A stretch of 47,490 nucleotides of DNA from an uncultured Clostridium sp. Lineage in GTDB: Bacteria > Bacillota > Clostridia > TANB77 > CAG-508. The translations under genes and the position numbers were made by a program. Below the pieces are notes generated by a model. That model ran no database searches and was not told where the DNA came from. It saw nothing but the letters and a program-made list of their open reading frames with translations. The stretch is from assembly GCA_946496575.1 (NCBI GenBank), contig CAMMHE010000010.1:1-47490 (forward strand), given 5' to 3'. Positions 45,101-47,490 of this stretch are shown in pieces (within the stretch, counting starts at the first letter, position 1; each line of letters opens with the position of its first letter).

Positions 45101-47317
45101 ACAGATATACCATCAGAAATAGTGTATTTAAAAGATGTTGAAACAGGCAAGTATTGGTCACTTGGTTTAAATCCAACACCAGATGAAAAAAATTATAATG
45201 TAATTTATGGATTTGGATATACCAAATATATTCATAAAAGTCAAAAGATAATACAAGAATTAGAAGTGTTTGTACCAAAAGATGATGCATGTAAAGTAAA
45301 TATATTAACTTTAAAAAATACAGAACCTAATAAGAAAAAATTACAACTGGTTTATTATATAAAGCCTGTAATTGGAGAAGATGAAATAAAATCAGACACC
45401 TATATTAATGTGGATTTTAATATTGAAAAAAATATTGTAATTGCAAAAAATTTATTTAATATGGATTTCATAGATCAGATAATATATATATCAAGTAATG
45501 AAAAAATAAAATCTTTTACAGGAGATAAAAAATCTTTTATAGGAAATGGCAGTTTATCACATCCTAAAGGAGTAATAGAAGAAAACTTAAATAATAGTAA
45601 TGGGCTTGGAAAAGAAAATTGTATTGCAATAAAAATAGAAGTAGAATTAGAAAGTTTTGAAAGCAAACAGATTTCACTAGTATTAGGAGCATATAATAAG
45701 GAAAATAATTATACGCCTAATATAGAAAGTTACTATGAAATTGCAAATAAATATAAAAAAATTGAGAATTGTCAAAAAGAACTTGAAAAAATAAAAAGAT
45801 ATTGGAAAGAATTTTTAGAAAAATTACAAGTATATACACCACTAGAATCAATGAATATAATGCTAAATGGATGGCTAATATATCAAACAATGTCAAGTAG
45901 ATTATTAGGAAAGAGTGGATTTTATCAATCAGGAGGAGCATTTGGTTTCAGAGATCAACTACAAGATACAATTGGAATAAAGTATTTAGATCCAAGAGTT
46001 ATGAAAAATCAAATAATAAAGCATAGCATGCATCAATTTATAGAAGGAGATGTTGAACATTGGTGGCATGAAGAGACAGGAAGAGGTATAAGAACAAAAT
46101 TTTCAGATGATCTTTTATGGCTAGTATATTTATGCATAGAATATATAAATTTTACAGGTGATTATAATATTCTGGAAATTCAAACACCATACTTATATGG
46201 GAAAATTTTAGAAAAAGAAGAAGAAAGATATGATAAATATGAAGTAATGAATGTAGAAGATAGTAAAGAAGAAAGCATTTTTATGCATTGTGTAAAAGCA
46301 ATAGATATGGTTTGTAGCAGATTCGGAGAACATGACTTGCCATTAATAGGAGCAGGAGATTGGAATGATGGATTCAGCAATGTTGGAAATAAAGGAATCG
46401 GAGAAAGTGTATGGTTAGGATTTTTCTTATATTATGTATTAGATAACTTTATTATAATATGTGAAAAATTAGATAAAAATGATTTAATAATTAAATATCA
46501 AAAAATAAAAGAAAAGTTAAAAAAATCACTAAATAATATAGCATGGGATGGTAAATGGTATAAGAGGGCATATTGTGATGACGGAAATTGGCTAGGAACA
46601 AGATCAAATGATGAATGTAAAATAGATAGTATTGCACAAAGTTGGTCAGTAATATCAAAAGCAGGTGATAATGATAAAAAATATATATCAATGGAGAGTT
46701 TAGAAAATTATCTAATAGATAGAGAAAATGGAATAATAAAATTGCTAGATCCTCCTTTTGAAAAGGGAAAACTTAATCCAGGATATATAAAATCATATTT
46801 ACCAGGAGTAAGAGAAAATGGTGGGCAATACACTCATGGAGCAATATGGGCAATAATAGCAGAGGCTATATTAGGATATGGCACAAAAGCACTAGAATAT
46901 TATAGAATGATAAATCCTATAGAGCATAGTAGAACTAAAGATGCAGCAAATAAATATAAAGTAGAACCATATGTTATGGCAGCAGATGTATATGGAGAAA
47001 AAAATTTAGCAGGAAGAGGCGGATGGACTTGGTATACAGGGTCAAGTAGTTGGTACTATACAGCAGGAATAGAATATATTTTAGGAATAAAGATACGAAA
47101 TAATACCTTAAGTTTTGAACCATGCATACCGAATAATTGGAAAGAATATACAATAATGTATAAATATGAAAAAAGTATATATAATATAAAAGTTAATAAT
47201 CCGAATGGTAAAATGACAGGAGTAGAAAAAATTATTGTTAATGGAAAAGAAATATTAGAAAAATGTATAAAACTTGATGGAAATGGCGGAATATATGATA
47301 TAGAAATAATAATGTAA
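39179..47317 (+). CDS. Cyclic beta-1,2-glucan synthase-like protein (NdvB/Cgs type: GT84 - GH189-like - GH94-like)
   Basis: At 2712 residues this is the largest gene here, similar in size to Brucella Cgs. After an N-terminal helical region (1-390), membrane helices near 395-455 frame a GT84 glycosyltransferase: TLDSDTD (about 611), SHDLLEGC (about 723), RLSRWIRGDWQ (about 757). Further helices (about 800-965) are followed by a glycoamylase/GH189-like domain (about 1010-1370: SSTNIGLS, STVDSGNFIG, GIPWGMSEAAFN, TYMAHHQALILL). Two beta-sandwich regions lead to a C-terminal GH94 phosphorylase-like module (about 2220-2680: GFRDQLQD, HWWHEETGRGIR, GAGDWNDGF with the general acid Asp, GRGGWTWYTGSSSWYY). 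In rhizobia these parts elongate, cyclise and trim beta-1,2-glucan. The start is TTG, set by AAGGAG at 39163-39168. No frameshift is seen. Confidence 0.87.
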   Translation: MSDNKILQIHGAVLEKDQLKKHLENIAITHSLMERSDKKTYPVPRMMQNYYLIKKVYKLLNENLKQDISIHPAGEWLLDNFYIIEETVKIVRKQLSLKRYQNFVALKSGTYKGFARIYILAAEIVAYTDNKINRQNLEEYLQAYQSKKYLDMEEIWNIGTFMQIAIIENIRQICEIIYSSQIQKYKAKQIIDKFLEKSQNQILPKNLKLEIKQNEKINAIENSKYPFIEYLSYLLKKYGKKSYSYQQALEEIVERSGMTVSEAIRKEHFDIAVRKVSMGNGILSIKAIQRINFSEIFEVINQVEEIFKKDPAQVYEYMDYKTKEYYRTSIKEISIKTKISEIYIAQKLLKLAQSGKKNSKQNHIGYYLIDEGKNKLYKELGFRYKTISAKNKMKIFILSISFFSIAISILLGISKNEITKTNLIFTIIAIAILIVPISEIVIQIVQYILGKIVKPKIIPKIDFTKGIDEKNATMVVIPTIINSEKKVRELFRKVEVYYLANKSKNLYFTILGDCSQSDKEKENFDKEIIEQGYAQTKILNEKYSIDDKKIFNFVYRQREWNAKENSYLGWERKRGFLNQFNKFLLGKKIKEFKVNTIEQDKIPKIKYIITLDSDTDLTLNSVFELVGAMAHILNKPIIDERKNVVIEGYGIIQPRIGVKLETSYKNIFTKIFAGNGGRDLYANAISDIYQDNFWEGIFTGKGIYDLEVFENVLQNAIPENKVLSHDLLEGCYLRCGLATDIFLIDDYPTKYMTYINRLSRWIRGDWQISDWLFNNIKNNKNEKIKNPLNIISKYKIFDNLRRSVFEILSLIGIFYFYKNIALEIILLIAIILPHLFNVLNYVIFKKEGEKYQKSFSSKIGTLKADIYQILISIGTLPYKAYISLISILKAIYRSKISHKNLLEWTTSEEAEKIAKTDLKSYYKKMIINVILGVLLLIIAIVSKNILNFIIGLIWIITPFAMCKISKEQKNVQKISEKLSKDEKEYILEIAQKTWEYFKDFLTKENNYLITDNYQEDRITKIVKRTSSTNIGLSLLAVISAIDLKFISKEEGIELLEKIIDTIMSLQKLNGHLYNWYNIETKEPLIPRYISTVDSGNFIGYLYVTKTFIKNLDENISQIKEKILEKIDKLINETDFSMLYSNEQKLFSIGFDVEENRLTDSYYDLLASEARQASLVAIAKKDVEVKNWNSLSRTMTELNGYKGLISWSGTAFEYLMPNINIPVYEGSLIFESCKFMIMSQIEYSKRLGIPWGMSEAAFNLKDLQSSYQYKSFGIPWLGLKRGLADEMVVSSYASVLAINFIPKEVINNLKQLEKQKMYAKYGFYESIDYTPERLNKGEKAKVVKTYMAHHQALILLSINNLLNNNIFQKRFMQNPEIEGTKILLQERIPETFITTKDTKEKIEKIKYKEYTDYTEQVINQIDHRIVNSNVISNKNYTIAINQYGRGFSKYKDIYINRFKKTSDENQGIFFYIKNIKSNKIWSTNYSNENKKYSISFMPDKIKQETEMEGIKTKLKIIIASNDPVEIRKLEIENTTSEEQILEIVSYFEPVLSKKEQDYAHQAFNNLFLKSEYDEQNSLLIVKRKARGLDEKDIYLAVKMDTNGDKIGDIEYEIDKEKFIGRGNIGIPNMIKQSLPFSKKVGLCTEAVIAIKNIIKLKPNDKADVDLSISVGEEKNEVIENLQKYQSENIERAFRISRARCEAESRYLGIKGKEIEVYQKILSYILFDNPLKSENIKNLPHRNYMKSDLWKYGISGDFPIILVKISEANDIYVINQILKAYEFFRIKNIEVEIVILNEEKYSNESYTRDEIEKAIINSSVSYMKNIRGGIFVLEKENIEKEVIETLEFIANLNIDSHQGKLENAIRDMEEEYLKKNPIKESKKENNSIYMADDITDDINILENYNDLKYYNEYGAFSPDGKEYLIVVNKNNRLPTVWSNILSNEKFGTITTESMGGYSWYKNCRLNRVSAWNNSASTDIPSEIVYLKDVETGKYWSLGLNPTPDEKNYNVIYGFGYTKYIHKSQKIIQELEVFVPKDDACKVNILTLKNTEPNKKKLQLVYYIKPVIGEDEIKSDTYINVDFNIEKNIVIAKNLFNMDFIDQIIYISSNEKIKSFTGDKKSFIGNGSLSHPKGVIEENLNNSNGLGKENCIAIKIEVELESFESKQISLVLGAYNKENNYTPNIESYYEIANKYKKIENCQKELEKIKRYWKEFLEKLQVYTPLESMNIMLNGWLIYQTMSSRLLGKSGFYQSGGAFGFRDQLQDTIGIKYLDPRVMKNQIIKHSMHQFIEGDVEHWWHEETGRGIRTKFSDDLLWLVYLCIEYINFTGDYNILEIQTPYLYGKILEKEEERYDKYEVMNVEDSKEESIFMHCVKAIDMVCSRFGEHDLPLIGAGDWNDGFSNVGNKGIGESVWLGFFLYYVLDNFIIICEKLDKNDLIIKYQKIKEKLKKSLNNIAWDGKWYKRAYCDDGNWLGTRSNDECKIDSIAQSWSVISKAGDNDKKYISMESLENYLIDRENGIIKLLDPPFEKGKLNPGYIKSYLPGVRENGGQYTHGAIWAIIAEAILGYGTKALEYYRMINPIEHSRTKDAANKYKVEPYVMAADVYGEKNLAGRGGWTWYTGSSSWYYTAGIEYILGIKIRNNTLSFEPCIPNNWKEYTIMYKYEKSIYNIKVNNPNGKMTGVEKIIVNGKEILEKCIKLDGNGGIYDIEIIM

Positions 47318-47342
47318 AAAATATAATTATAATAATTTAACC

Positions 47343-47389
47343 AACCCAAATTATTAAACAAAAGATTTAATAATTTGGGTTCGTTTTTT
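47343..47389 (+). terminator. Strong intrinsic terminator after the glucan synthase gene
   Basis: A perfect 16-bp stem (47343-47358 with 47366-47381, beginning AACCCAAATT), a 7-nt loop, and six T residues at 47384-47389. It is the strongest terminator in the window. Nothing recognisable follows up to the edge. Confidence 0.92.
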
Positions 47390-47490
47390 ATATATAAATA
47401 AAAAATAATTATTTTACTTGGAAAAATTTATTAATTGTATATGTGTCAATGATGTGAAACAAATTTATATAAAAAATTAATAGTATATTG

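Noticed and set aside
47390..47490. Possible promoter or gene start at the right edge
   Set aside because: Only AT-rich sequence with no convincing -35/-10 pair, ribosome site or open frame.

Overview
This window is very AT-rich (about a quarter G+C by eye) and every gene I accept is on the + strand. The gene set (sepF-divIVA, a SpoIIIE/FtsK translocase, miaA next to mutL, tsaD, recG, rsmD, a dockerin-bearing peptidoglycan hydrolase, OmpR-type two-component genes, AGGAGG-type ribosome binding sites) points to a low-GC Gram-positive bacterium of the Clostridia, most like the AT-rich uncultured gut lineages. I cannot name the species. No tRNA, rRNA, CRISPR array, insertion sequence or transposase was seen.

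Region 1 (1-8390) is a defence island. An orphan protein with a possible HEPN-like C-terminus is closed by a terminator. A tightly coupled six-gene operon with its own promoter follows. Three of its genes form a textbook DpnII-type GATC restriction-modification system (DpnM-like and DpnA-like methylases, DpnII-like nuclease). Interleaved or appended are a helix-hairpin-helix (HhH-GPD) DNA glycosylase-like protein, a PHP-domain/SMC-like ATPase, and a small protein that overlaps the ATPase gene. Behind the operon, 8077-8270 looks like a free-standing small RNA gene with promoter, internal hairpins and terminator.

Region 2 (8325-17400) holds lysS; a response regulator/ABC ATPase/permease/sensor kinase module of the antibiotic-peptide resistance type, with four TTAACT repeats on an 11-12 bp period before the ABC genes; a decayed ORF; a GH144/GH189-like beta-1,2-glucan-active enzyme; a site-2 protease; tsaD; and a metallophosphoesterase.

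Region 3 (17395-33890) is mostly housekeeping: recG, a secreted glucosaminidase with dockerin, a membrane-anchored SH3/Ig-like protein, mutL, a small membrane protein, miaA, an HlyD-like adaptor, sepF, divIVA, rsmD, a coiled-coil protein, ftsK and a coiled-coil protein of unknown function. The sepF and rsmD promoters are each preceded by four ATTACA-like elements at exactly 11 bp intervals, which on the other strand match the WalR-type consensus.

Region 4 (33890-47490) contains a beta-CASP ribonuclease-like protein, a GH15 glycosidase, a pilin-like protein with a C-terminal sulfatase-modifying-factor/C-type-lectin-like domain whose last ~90 bases are strikingly richer in G+C (a possible diversity-generating-retroelement target), and a 2712-residue NdvB/Cgs-like cyclic beta-1,2-glucan synthase closed by a strong terminator. 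The latter and the GH144-like enzyme of region 2 suggest that the organism both makes and trims beta-1,2-glucans.

Most interesting: the expanded DpnII operon with its glycosylase-like and PHP-ATPase partners, the phased regulatory arrays, the candidate small RNA, and the compositionally odd 3' end of the pilin-like gene.
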